NCBI GenBank assembly: GCA_964637705.1
Contig: CAZWVM010000042.1
Coordinates: 1-21,601, forward strand
Direction of reading: 5' to 3'
Length of the DNA stretch: 21,601 nucleotides
DNA from: CAZWVM01 sp964637705
GTDB lineage: Bacteria; UBA8481
Below, one piece after another: positions 7,202 to 14,537 of this stretch. The notes under the pieces are model-generated. The model saw nothing but the letters and a program-made list of their open reading frames with translations, ran no database searches and was not told where the DNA came from. Position numbers and translations under genes: made by a program. Position 1 is the stretch's first letter. Each line of letters opens with the position of its first letter.

Positions 7202-8221
7202 ATGTATGGAGAAAAAAGCGCTTCCCCGGATCCGCTCGCCACCAGTCCGGCCGCCCGTTCAACGGGCGATCTACCGCGCGTGGCTCAGGCGGAGGATACC
7301 GGACCGTGGCAAAGGTTCCTCGACGAGTACACCGAATCGCTCAGGGTCGGCGGATACGCAAAACGGACGATTGAGTTGTATCCGCGTTATGCGGCGCGGT
7401 TCGCGGCGTGGCTTATCGGGGAGGGCATCATCGTGCCGACGGAGATCCGTCCGGAGACGTGCGCCGCCTTCCAGCGCGCCGTCTACTACTACCACCCCCG
7501 TTCAGGCCAGCCGAATCCGGTCACGAGCCAGTCGTCGCTTCTCACGACCGTTCGATCGTTCACTCGCTTTTTGAAGCGGGCCGGGTATGCGCTCATCGAT
7601 GCGGGCCTGGCGATCCAGATGCCGCGGCTTCCGAAGCGTCTTCCGCGCGACATCATCTCGGAAGAGGAGATGACGCGCCTTCTCTCGATGCCGGACACGC
7701 GCACGATTCGCGGATACCGGGATCGAACGATTCTCGAAATGCTCTATGGAACGGGAATGCGTTCGGCCGAACTCTTCGCGCTTGATGTCGAGGACGTCGA
7801 CGTGTCGAGCGGCCGGGTTCATATCCGCCAGGGGAAGGGCGGAAAGGATCGCGTGGTGCCGATGGGAGAAGTGGCCGCCGAGTACGCGGGCGGCTATCTC
7901 GCTCGGATCCGGCCGAGACTGGGCGCGAGTTCGAAGGCGCGGGGATTCCTGCTCACGTCAAAGGGAATGAGGATGGATCGGCGGCCGGTGACGGCGATGG
8001 TGCGGCGATACGCGAAGAAAGCCGGCATCGAGCGTCGGATCGGGCTGCACACGTTCCGGCACACCTGCGCGACGCACATGTTGCGCAGGGGGGCGAACAT
8101 CCGGCACGTCCAGGAGCAGCTCGGGCACGAGAGCATCGCTACGACGGAGCGATACACGCGGGTGGAGATCGGCGACCTGGCCGAGGTTCACGAGAAGTTT
8201 CATCCACGGAAGACGCTTTGA
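7202..8221 (+). CDS. tyrosine recombinase/integrase, XerC/D-like (first of pair, copy 1)
   Basis: This 339-residue site-specific recombinase has an N-terminal SAM-like core-binding domain (about 35-130, FLDEYTESLRVGGYAKRT onward) and a C-terminal catalytic domain with all expected residues: Arg187 (GTGMRSAEL), Lys212 in the GKGGK hairpin, His283 and Arg286 (HTFRH), His309 (LGHES) and nucleophile Tyr318 (ERYTRV). The start is uncertain. ATG 7202 has no Shine-Dalgarno but follows a TATACT box. An in-frame ATG at 7019 has GGAAG nearby and would add 61 low-complexity residues encoded by the iteron region. The stop overlaps the next recombinase's start, so the two are coupled and may act as a heteromer, as XerC and XerD do. 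Confidence 0.87.
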   Translation: MYGEKSASPDPLATSPAARSTGDLPRVAQAEDTGPWQRFLDEYTESLRVGGYAKRTIELYPRYAARFAAWLIGEGIIVPTEIRPETCAAFQRAVYYYHPRSGQPNPVTSQSSLLTTVRSFTRFLKRAGYALIDAGLAIQMPRLPKRLPRDIISEEEMTRLLSMPDTRTIRGYRDRTILEMLYGTGMRSAELFALDVEDVDVSSGRVHIRQGKGGKDRVVPMGEVAAEYAGGYLARIRPRLGASSKARGFLLTSKGMRMDRRPVTAMVRRYAKKAGIERRIGLHTFRHTCATHMLRRGANIRHVQEQLGHESIATTERYTRVEIGDLAEVHEKFHPRKTL

Positions 8222-9156
8222 CGATCGCCGAGGCGGTGGCGGAGTATCTGGAGGACGAGCGAGCGCGCGGCCTGCGCCCGTCGACGCTGAAGGACTTGGC
8301 GCGGCGACTCAGGGACTGGATGAGATTCTCGCAAGAGAGAAACCTCGCCGAGGTGACGGCGGTCGCGCCGCGAGACGTCCGCGACTACATCGCAGACGCG
8401 GCTCGGCGCGCGGAGGGCCGAGCGAAGACGCTGGACGCGGCCGGCTACTCCCGCGATTTTGCTTTTGCGGTGAAACGCTTCTTCGCATGGGCGACGAGAA
8501 TGAATCTCGTTCTAGCGGACCCGACGGCCGAGATCGAGATTCCGCGCGTTACGGTTCGTCTGCCGAGAAACATTCTCACGCTCGAGGAGATGAAACATCT
8601 TCTCGCTGTGCCGGACGTGACGACGGCCGTGGGGCTTCGCAATCGCGCGCTTCTCGAGATGCTCTATTCCACGGGGCTCAGGTGTCGTGAAACGACGGGA
8701 CTGAATCTGACCGATGTCGACCTCAAGGAACGGCGGATCTTCGTGGGGCAGGGGAAGCGCGGCAAGGAGCGGGTGGTGCCCGTGGGAGCGGAGGCCGCGA
8801 ACTGGATGGGGCGATACGTGGAGGAGGCGAGGCCGCTTCTGGAGTGGAATTCTTCAGAGCCCGCTTTCTTCCTGGGCGAGCATGGAGCGCGCCTCAGCCC
8901 AGGCGGAATCCAGATGACGCTTCGCGACTGCCGGAGTGCGGCCGGCATCGAGAAATGGATTTCACCGCACAGCCTGCGCCACACCTGCGCGACGCACCTT
9001 GTCCAGTCGGGCGCGGACATCCGATACGTCCAGGAACTTCTCGGCCACACCCGAGTCACGACGACCGAGATATACACGCGCGTGGCTCCCACGGACCTCG
9101 AGGATGCTCACCGAAAACACCATCCCAGGGGCGCGAAAGAACCCGCTACACCCTGA
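8218..9156 (+). CDS. tyrosine recombinase/integrase, XerC/D-like (second of pair, copy 1)
   Basis: This 312-residue protein is homologous to its upstream neighbour. The core-binding domain covers about 1-100 and the catalytic residues are Arg155 (STGLRCRE), Lys180 (GKRGK), His251 and Arg254 (HSLRH), His277 (LGHTR) and Tyr286 (EIYTRV). The likely start is TTG at 8218, overlapping the upstream TGA as TTGA, which implies translational coupling and roughly equal amounts. The protein is of complete length for the family. Paired recombinases of this sort recombine two short inverted arms around a 6-8 bp centre; which site these use is not known. Confidence 0.9.
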   Translation: MTIAEAVAEYLEDERARGLRPSTLKDLARRLRDWMRFSQERNLAEVTAVAPRDVRDYIADAARRAEGRAKTLDAAGYSRDFAFAVKRFFAWATRMNLVLADPTAEIEIPRVTVRLPRNILTLEEMKHLLAVPDVTTAVGLRNRALLEMLYSTGLRCRETTGLNLTDVDLKERRIFVGQGKRGKERVVPVGAEAANWMGRYVEEARPLLEWNSSEPAFFLGEHGARLSPGGIQMTLRDCRSAAGIEKWISPHSLRHTCATHLVQSGADIRYVQELLGHTRVTTTEIYTRVAPTDLEDAHRKHHPRGAKEPATP

Positions 9157-9181
9157 ACCGAGCCCGAGCTATACTCCGGGC

Positions 9182-10429
9182 ATGGGCGGGGTGATCCAGT
9201 TTCCGAAGCACCGAACGCGACTGAGCTTCTGCGATTTGTTGACTGATGGCTGCCTTGCATTCGATGATGAATGCGTCAGAACAGTTCCAACGCCCCGAAA
9301 ACCTCCCGTGCCGCGCGTTCCGCCCCCGCGAGTGCCACCCGAGCCAAAACCGCGGGTGCAACCCGACCCATCGCGGCCGACCACAACGCCATCAAGACGG
9401 CGGCGCACCAAACGCACTTTATTTGCGCATCCTAGGCTGATCATCGAAGTCCAGATTTCTTTGCGTACGTCTGCCGACGGGATTGGCGTATCAGGGACAT
9501 CAAACGACTACGACGCCTTCGGGACGCTCATCCACCAGACCGGCAGCACCGACAACCCCTACCTCTTCACAGGCGAGCGCTATGACGCCGCCCTCGGCCT
9601 CTACCACCTCCGGGCGCGGTATCTCGAGCCCGGCCGAAGTCGATTCATGAGCATGGATTCATTCGAGGGCAACCGGCAAGATCCTCTAAGCCTGCACAAA
9701 TACGCCTATGCCAATGGGAATCCGGTGTCCAACACGGATCCGACGGGGCTTTTCGGGATCAGCCAGGCGCTTACAACGTCTGTCATGGCGTCGAATCTTG
9801 TGATGGGCGCGTGGTGGAACCCGTTTAGTTGGGGCCGCAAAGCGAAAATCGGATCGTTCGATATCAATGGAGCCCCAGATTGGGTTTCAACCATGGCGTC
9901 GGGTTGGATGGCAGCGCGCGCGATTTTCAAATTGACGCTCTCTCAAGGCACGCTGGCTGACGTAAAAATCAAGCAGTGGTTCCGAGGAGAAGCATATCGA
10001 ACCATCGGTGGCGCGAAGAGTCATTATGCTTTAGCTATTGGCGGAACTGTTATGAATCAATCCGCTTGGACGGAAGACGGTCCCGGATTCTGGTGGAATG
10101 GCGCGGTTTGGAGAAACCAAGCGAACTTTCCGGCCTTACTTACCAACCCGATTTATGCGCCACTCGTTCCTAACGGAAATGCTTCATCCACAACTGCGAC
10201 GTGGGGCGACGCCCCCGAAATCGTCGCTACCGCGGGCGAGTACCCGATTTACTATGGTGGGCATGGTGGGGGCGGGGGACCATTCAGTTTTGGAATGGTT
10301 ATTTATGATGCCTCCGGCACGAAGAAATTGGCGGAGAAACATTGGGGAATAGAGGTCAGGTACAATAGCCCAGCCGACCCGGCGGGCGTCAGAAACATAA
10401 TTTACGCGTCACCGACGACTATCTATTGA
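9182..10429 (+). CDS. mini-Rhs polymorphic toxin with unknown C-terminal tip (tip 1)
   Basis: This 415-residue protein has three parts. Residues 1-109 are unlike Rhs, with no signal peptide, and carry a proline/arginine-rich stretch (about 40-75). Residues 110-192 are the Rhs repeat-associated core end: YDAFG, PYLFTGERYD (126-135), GLYHLRARY (139-147) and DPTGL (186-190). Residues 193-415 are a unique tip with many Trp and Gly (a glycine run near 357-367) and no catalytic motif I recognise. The long beta-cage of full Rhs proteins is missing. The ATG at 9182 has no ribosome site but stands 6 bp past a TATACT box (9170-9175); the frame is open further upstream only across the recombinase. Codons 1-114 are identical in copy 2, after which the two proteins part. 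The next gene overlaps by 4 bp, as toxin and immunity genes do. Confidence 0.72.
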   Translation: MGGVIQFPKHRTRLSFCDLLTDGCLAFDDECVRTVPTPRKPPVPRVPPPRVPPEPKPRVQPDPSRPTTTPSRRRRTKRTLFAHPRLIIEVQISLRTSADGIGVSGTSNDYDAFGTLIHQTGSTDNPYLFTGERYDAALGLYHLRARYLEPGRSRFMSMDSFEGNRQDPLSLHKYAYANGNPVSNTDPTGLFGISQALTTSVMASNLVMGAWWNPFSWGRKAKIGSFDINGAPDWVSTMASGWMAARAIFKLTLSQGTLADVKIKQWFRGEAYRTIGGAKSHYALAIGGTVMNQSAWTEDGPGFWWNGAVWRNQANFPALLTNPIYAPLVPNGNASSTTATWGDAPEIVATAGEYPIYYGGHGGGGGPFSFGMVIYDASGTKKLAEKHWGIEVRYNSPADPAGVRNIIYASPTTIY

Positions 10430-10932
10430 ACCGAGTCGCGTGCCTCATCTGTCTTTGCGTGATGGCATCCGCATGTGGAACGCGTGGCACCGAAGCGACA
10501 CCAGCGCAGGCTGTTGAACAGTCACGACGATTCAACCAGCAACGCTTAGATTCCGGCGGCTACATCGGCGGGAGAGCAATGTCGGTTTTCAGTCAGGGGG
10601 TTGCTTCATTTACTTCACCAGGAAAGTCAGATTACCCCAGCTATCTGGCCGGGGGCGGTGCCTTTCCCGAATGGTTTTCGATGGACACCTTTCAGATCGA
10701 AAACGCCCGATGCGAAGATACATCCTGTTACGTGACCGTTAGAAAACGTTTGCGCCATTTGGTGGTTCGAACAGAGACAGACATGACACGGCCGCCAACA
10801 GAGTCAGATACGACCATTTGGATAAATATTGTCGAGATCTGGCACAGAGACGGCGATACCTGGGCGTTACGCGGCGAGAACTCGAAACAGCTTGGGTATT
10901 CTTATTCATGGGGGATCATTCCACCAGAATGA
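10426..10932 (+). CDS. putative lipoprotein, candidate immunity protein for Rhs tip 1
   Basis: A 168-residue protein that I do not recognise. It begins at a TTG that overlaps the toxin's TGA (TTGA). The first 17 residues form a lipoprotein signal: Asn-Arg, a hydrophobic stretch, then ASAC with Cys17 as the lipidated residue. The lipobox is slightly off consensus. The mature part is small, soluble and beta-rich in appearance, with a Cys pair (CEDTSC) and a C-terminal WINIVEIWHRDGDTWAL stretch reminiscent of NTF2-like folds (weak). The position directly after a toxin tip and the predicted export suggest it neutralises the tip in the periplasm or at the outer membrane. Base composition is lower in GC than the recombinase genes, consistent with separate acquisition. 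Confidence 0.65.
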   Translation: MNRVACLICLCVMASACGTRGTEATPAQAVEQSRRFNQQRLDSGGYIGGRAMSVFSQGVASFTSPGKSDYPSYLAGGGAFPEWFSMDTFQIENARCEDTSCYVTVRKRLRHLVVRTETDMTRPPTESDTTIWINIVEIWHRDGDTWALRGENSKQLGYSYSWGIIPPE

Positions 10933-11044
10933 AGCCACTCCCGCCGCCGTGCATAGCGTCGACCGCGCAGCCGCAGACGGTTCGGCGGGTGAAGGCTGAA
11001 TAGCGCCGGAAGGTTCGGCGTGCGGCCGCTCGCGCAACGCCCGC

Positions 11045-11061
11045 GCCGCCCTCCTGGCGGC
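11045..11061. repeat. hairpin GCCGCC-CTCCT-GGCGGC, first occurrence
   Basis: Six-base arms pair perfectly around CTCCT. The same 17 bases recur at 11587-11603. Read on the minus strand, the loop shows AGGAG, the Shine-Dalgarno core. Confidence 0.55.
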
Positions 11062-11586
11062 ACGGTCGTTGCTTTGCTCGCTGGGTCATCGCCATCCGTC
11101 GCCGCCTCAGTCCTTCCGCATGTGAAGGCTTCGCAACCCGCGCGCCCGCCGCGAAAAGCGCGCGGCGTTCACGCGTGTTGCTGAATCACCGATCGCTCTT
11201 TCCCGTGTGCCCTGCGGCTTGTCGCCTCGGCCGCCGTTGGCGGCCGTGCCTCGATTTTCCTCCGTGCTCGACTCCGCTCCGCCCCCTTCGGGGGGCTCCG
11301 CTTCGTCTGCGCGCGGGGGAAAATCGCCGTCCTACGCGGCTACGCCGCTACGGACGACCGGCACCGGCGATCCGCTTCGACGATGTGCGCTTCGTCTCGC
11401 GTCCCGGGTCGGAAACGGCGCTTCGGCGACCCCCCGTCGCGCAGCGCAGAAGCAGCGCCGCGCGCCGCGCCGAAGCACCGCCTCCGACCCGGCGGGCCGC
11501 AGGGCAGGTTGATTCCGCGCGGGGGCGGCTGCGGTCCGTCCGCTCTCATCGCTTCCGCTCCTCGCCTCGGTCATGCCGATTGCATC

Positions 11587-11603
11587 GCCGCCCTCCTGGC
11601 GGC
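11587..11603. repeat. hairpin GCCGCC-CTCCT-GGCGGC, second occurrence
   Basis: This is an exact copy of the hairpin at 11045-11061, 542 bp away, again within the non-coding GC-rich region. The preceding C is shared too. The flanks beyond differ, so the hairpin itself rather than a longer duplication is conserved. Confidence 0.55.
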
Positions 11604-11930
11604 GAGCAATCGTCATGCCCTCGGCCGCTCGAACCCCTTCGAACAGTTCGGGCTCAATGCCGCCGTCCGCGCAACGATCGCGCCGCCGAAAACCGCGGCG
11701 TCACGATCGTCGCGGCGCTCCCGGCGGAGTGAAGCTCACCCCGCACCGCGCCGCCTCGCGTCGACCTGCATCAAGTAGAGGCCGACGCGCGGCGGCGGGC
11801 GTTTCTATGGAGCCCTCGGCCAGTCGAACCGGCCGTATCTCGAGAAGTGCCTCATACCAGTTACGAACGAGGTATAGGTTATGAACGCGGCCGCGTGAGC
11901 GGCCGATACTCGACGGAAAGCCGGAGACGT

Positions 11931-11987
11931 GGGGCGCGGTCAAGGCCGGCCGGTTTTCGGCCGCTCGTATAGCCTTGACCGCGCCCC
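11931..11987. repeat. 16-bp perfect inverted repeat (large hairpin)
   Basis: 11931-11946 (GGGGCGCGGTCAAGGC) is the exact reverse complement of 11972-11987, around 25 bases that contain a smaller CGGCCG...CGGCCG stem. With mismatches the arms extend outward over GGAG/CTCC and beyond, toward about 11910 and 12014. There is no T-tract on either side, so a simple intrinsic terminator is unlikely. Confidence 0.65.
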
Positions 11988-12033
11988 GCGGCTCCGGCTA
12001 CTCCACCGGTCGAGAGCGAACGGTTTTCCGCTC

Positions 12034-12094
12034 GCGCCCGGCGCGCGTCGTGCCGAGTGCAGGGATGGAATCATGCACGACGCGTGACGGGCGC
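12034..12094. repeat. two-part hairpin in the GC-rich region
   Basis: CGCGTCGTGC (12044-12053) pairs perfectly with GCACGACGCG (12075-12084). Outside it GCGCCCG (12034-12040) pairs with CGGGCGC (12088-12094), with three unpaired bases on each side between the two stems. It belongs to a run of stems from about 11930 to 12470. Confidence 0.55.
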
Positions 12095-12165
12095 GCACGT
12101 CGAGGGCGCTTGAAGGCGAGACGACCAAAGCCGCCCCGCGTGGACGCGATCGAGCAACGGCGGGA

Positions 12166-12350
12166 GGCTTTCGACTAACCCAAGCACTTCCGAAGTCGCG
12201 GCGCCCTGGGTGGATGAGAGCGAAGACGGGATGACGAGCGCGGCGCGATCGATCGCCTTCGCCAGGGCCGGCCGCGACTTGCGCGAGCGGAGCCCCGCCG
12301 CCTTTTGGCGGGGTGCAGCGAGCCGGAAGTGCCCGGGTTAGTCGAAAGCC
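12166..12350. repeat. 185-nt fold reading as a three-way junction
   Basis: Outer stem: 12166-12192 pairs with 12324-12350 over 27 bases with two mismatches. Immediately inside, 12193-12202 pairs with 12271-12280 (10 bp) and 12203-12209 with 12262-12268 (7 bp), separated by a 2-base bulge. The remaining arm, 12281-12323, forms a hairpin with CCCCGCC/GGCGGGG around the sequence GCCTTTT. The stems abut without gaps. This is far more pairing than chance allows, even at high GC. Confidence 0.65.
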
Positions 12351-12430
12351 ACCGCTCGCGTGCCGATCAGCCGAGACGGGGAATCCAGCGGAGCGGGGCG
12401 GCGTCGGGTGACGATGAGCCAGCGAGGGCG

Positions 12431-12468
12431 CGGGGCTTGCCGCGCCACGGAGGGCGCAGCAAGCCCCG
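12431..12468. repeat. strong hairpin just beyond the DUF4276-like gene
   Basis: CGGGGCTTGC (12431-12440) pairs perfectly with GCAAGCCCCG (12459-12468); inside, GCGCC (12442-12446) pairs with GGCGC (12453-12457) around ACGGAG. It lies 12 bp past the stop of the minus-strand gene. It could end that transcript, though there is no T-tract. Confidence 0.55.
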
Positions 12469-12480
12469 TGACCGAAGCGG

Positions 12481-13110
12481 TTACCAGCCTCTTATGGTTT
12501 GAGCCAGCGTTCCGAAGCCCCCTGGAAATCGAGCCTCGAGTTGCTGAATATTCTCTGAAAGTCGCTTGGCTTCTGCGCAAGCGATCTCTTTCATTTTTTC
12601 GATAGGTGCGCGATCAGAACCGTACACGTCTCTTTTGAGCTGGATCTTGGAGTATGGATCTCTCCGTGCCTCTCGTCCCTGCCGCCAAGTCGTCTCCGAG
12701 ACATTGGAATCAACACCGCAACGAAGCCATGCCTCGAGCGAGGGGACGGGAAGCCCGATGGCGATCTTCAAAGGCTCTCCCATTGGACGCGGCGCGAGAT
12801 GAAGGGTTGTTTGTCCCGCGATTTGACGAAGCGCACAGAGCCGACATTCCGCATTTTCCGAAGGAACGGAGTGTTCCGTCGAGTGTATCGTCGAATGGTT
12901 CGAATCAACGAGGACCACGAGCGTCTCGGCATCGGTTCGATAGTGCAGATGCTTTATGACCGTGGGGAGGACGTTCTTGATTGATGGCCAGCCGCGTGAA
13001 CGCAGAGGCGGTCCCGCGATTTCCTCGGTTGCCTGATCGCAAATCGCCTCGACCAGGACACGAACTACAACCTCATCGGTTTCCGATTCACCAAGTACGG
13101 CGAGTTTCAT
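12481..13110 (-). CDS. DUF4276/TOPRIM-like protein, partner of the AAA ATPase
   Basis: A 209-residue protein that resembles DUF4276-type, TOPRIM-like proteins commonly paired with AAA_15/AAA_21 ATPases. Visible landmarks are an N-terminal strand followed by GESETDE (Glu8, Glu10), a strand ending in LVVLVDSNHS (Asp69), and LPVPSLEAWLR (Glu126, Trp128), which matches the conserved E-x-W-L element. The acidic residues could hold metal ions for nuclease activity, but this is inferred. Its ATG (13110) overlaps the stop of the ATPase gene by 4 bp, so the two are translationally coupled in the order regulator, ATPase, this gene. Only copy 2 of the repeat retains it. It is not PARIS AriB (DUF4435), as far as motifs show. 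Family assignment is from pattern memory. Confidence 0.6.
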   Translation of the reverse strand: MKLAVLGESETDEVVVRVLVEAICDQATEEIAGPPLRSRGWPSIKNVLPTVIKHLHYRTDAETLVVLVDSNHSTIHSTEHSVPSENAECRLCALRQIAGQTTLHLAPRPMGEPLKIAIGLPVPSLEAWLRCGVDSNVSETTWRQGREARRDPYSKIQLKRDVYGSDRAPIEKMKEIACAEAKRLSENIQQLEARFPGGFGTLAQTIRGW

Positions 13111-14117
13111 GGGGCGTCCGGCACACCGCCCAGCACTCCGCTATACCAGACTTCGCCAAGATGTGCGTCCTTCAGGATCTCTTCGAGATCGTCTCGATCC
13201 GCAAGCGATTCGAACTTGATGTTCGATTCAGCTTTCTGCGCAATCACGATCTCCTCGGGATGATCCTTGAACAAATCGAGGAGATAGGGGGAATGGGTTG
13301 TGGCGACGACCTGAACCGGGGCGCGTTTCTCGCCGAACGCTTCAGGATAACTTAGGCGATATAGCGCTTCCTTGATCTCTCGAAGCAGACGAGGATGGAT
13401 GCCGCGATCAGGTTCTTCGAAGCAGATCACAGGAGGCGGTGAGGGCAGATAGCAAAGAGTGAGTATGGCGATGGCGATCAACGTTCCTTGGGAAAGATTC
13501 GTAGCCGGAATCGCGTGATGTCCTTCACGCATTCTAAGCTTGATTGAACGGTGCCCTACTGATGGTGTATCGAAAAGAATCTGGTCGAACTCAGGGAGCC
13601 ATCTGGCGAGTTCCTCATTCAGCGATTGGAAACGTTCTGGCTCTTGATCCCGAAGGCGGTCGAGAACACCAGCTAACTGTGCGCCGTTGCTCATTAATTC
13701 CATTGCGGGTTTAAGATTTACCGCGGAAGCGATCGCGTTCGGATCCAACGAGTAGATACGAAATCCGGAGCGGAGATCAGAGAGAGTCTGGTTATGATTT
13801 TCTTTCGTCGGAGGAGACACATTTTTCACATCGGCATGACCACCGGGATGCCATCGTGCTTGGGTCTTTCCTCCTGAGTGGGGCTCGCCCCATTCGATAG
13901 TGACGCTTACTTCGATTTTGTCGTGAGCCCCCGAACCGGCCGAAACAAGTTGCCAATAATTTCGTGAGCCTACGTCACTTACGCCAATGATCCCCTGCAA
14001 CGCAGTGGTCTTGCCGCTTCCGTTCGGGCCAACAAGAAGCGTGAAAGGCCGCAAGGGAAGGACCGAGTCACGAAGCCCCTTGAAGTTCTTGAAGTGCACA
14101 GCTTTTATCAGCGGCAT
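13107..14117 (-). CDS. AAA family (OLD-like/ABC-type) ATPase, intact (copy 2)
   Basis: This is the full-length 336-residue version of the ATPase at 2847-3848 and identical to it through residue 323. Walker A GPNGSGKTT (30-38), LSQG (208-211), Walker B VICFEE (230-235) and H-loop His275 are all present. The C-terminus here is GEVWYSGVLGGVPDAP, and a W-Y-S-G-x-L-G-G-V-P tail is what I remember of ATPases paired with DUF4276 proteins, so this is the native end. The order regulator-ATPase-partner, with 9-bp and minus 4-bp spacing, makes a compact three-gene operon of the kind found in phage-defence modules. The effector would be the partner, with the ATPase as sensor or switch; that assignment is inference. 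Confidence 0.83.
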   Translation of the reverse strand: MPLIKAVHFKNFKGLRDSVLPLRPFTLLVGPNGSGKTTALQGIIGVSDVGSRNYWQLVSAGSGAHDKIEVSVTIEWGEPHSGGKTQARWHPGGHADVKNVSPPTKENHNQTLSDLRSGFRIYSLDPNAIASAVNLKPAMELMSNGAQLAGVLDRLRDQEPERFQSLNEELARWLPEFDQILFDTPSVGHRSIKLRMREGHHAIPATNLSQGTLIAIAILTLCYLPSPPPVICFEEPDRGIHPRLLREIKEALYRLSYPEAFGEKRAPVQVVATTHSPYLLDLFKDHPEEIVIAQKAESNIKFESLADRDDLEEILKDAHLGEVWYSGVLGGVPDAP

Positions 14118-14126
14118 GGTGCGATT

Positions 14127-14483
14127 CTACCCTTCCTTGTGCTGGTTCACAAATGCCGAGACAAATTCGACAACCTTGTCCTGTTGGCGTCTCGGCAGCT
14201 TCGAAACCTGGTCAAAGAGCTTCCTGACCTTTCCGGCAGGACCGCCGCGCCGCGGGGTTCCATTGATTCCGAGGATGTCTTCAACGCGCACGCCGAGCGC
14301 CTCGGCCATTTTGGGGAGCACATCGGAGCGCGGGGGCTTTTCGTTGAGTTCCCAGAAAGCGATATTCGGCTGCGGTTCGTCGATGAGGCGGGCGAGTTCA
14401 TACTGACTCAGGCCGGCCGCGATGCGGAATTCGCGAAGCCGCTCGCCTTGCTTCGGGCGATTCCTTGTGAGTTTACGTCCCAT
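14127..14483 (-). CDS. XRE family helix-turn-helix transcriptional regulator (copy 2)
   Basis: This is the 118-residue protein also encoded at 3858-4214, with no amino-acid difference. Here it heads an intact operon with the ATPase and the DUF4276-like gene, so its control of that module is meaningful only in this copy. Two identical repressor genes in one cell would act on both operator regions, so each copy can silence the other's primase promoter (superinfection-immunity-like behaviour, inferred). Confidence 0.88.
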   Translation of the reverse strand: MGRKLTRNRPKQGERLREFRIAAGLSQYELARLIDEPQPNIAFWELNEKPPRSDVLPKMAEALGVRVEDILGINGTPRRGGPAGKVRKLFDQVSKLPRRQQDKVVEFVSAFVNQHKEG

Positions 14484-14537
14484 ACTTCCATGATACGGGG
14501 GGTCTGGGGAAAACTGAGCCGGGACGGAAATTAGACC

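Larger units (their letters stand above)
2879..9525 (+). mobile_element. 6,647-bp exact direct repeat, copy 1 (recombinase-primase element)
   Basis: The segment recurs at 13148-19794 with a constant offset of 10,269 and no difference that I could see. It carries XRE regulator, ATPase (truncated here), primase/P-loop protein, two tyrosine recombinases and the start of a mini-Rhs gene. The gene content (replication enzyme plus a pair of integrases plus divergent repressor) is that of an integrative element. Neither edge is a classical terminus: the left edge cuts the ATPase gene and the right edge falls inside the Rhs core codons (after YDAFG). I infer that the true element ends lie outside the repeat, or that the edges were made by recombination. 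Confidence 0.75.
10933..12480. other. 1.5-kb GC-rich region without genes, rich in inverted repeats
   Basis: No credible coding sequence is seen on either strand. The open frames here give arginine/proline/serine-rich translations without domains, as expected from very GC-rich DNA. What it does hold is structure. Stems occur at 10940-10946/10983-10989, at 11045-11061 and 11587-11603 (the same hairpin twice), at 11931-11987, 12034-12094, 12166-12350 and 12431-12468, with CGGCCGCC-GTT-GGCGGCCG near 11230 and GCCCCC-TTCG-GGGGGC near 11280. It lies just downstream of the DUF4276-like gene on the minus strand, so it could be a long structured 3' RNA of that operon. It may equally be a DNA-level region of a mobile element. 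Confidence 0.6.

Noticed and set aside
8936..9181. Upstream extension of the mini-Rhs frame into the second recombinase
   Set aside because: It only overlaps the recombinase gene in another frame and is arginine/serine-rich; the ATG at 9182 lies just beyond the recombinase stop.
11175..11778. Open frames of 100-185 codons in the GC-rich block
   Set aside because: Their composition is Arg/Pro/Ser-rich in several frames at once, with no domains or start signals. This is typical of non-coding GC-rich DNA.
12431..12468. Intrinsic terminator of the DUF4276-like operon
   Set aside because: The stem is strong, but no T-tract follows on the minus strand, so I list it only as a hairpin.
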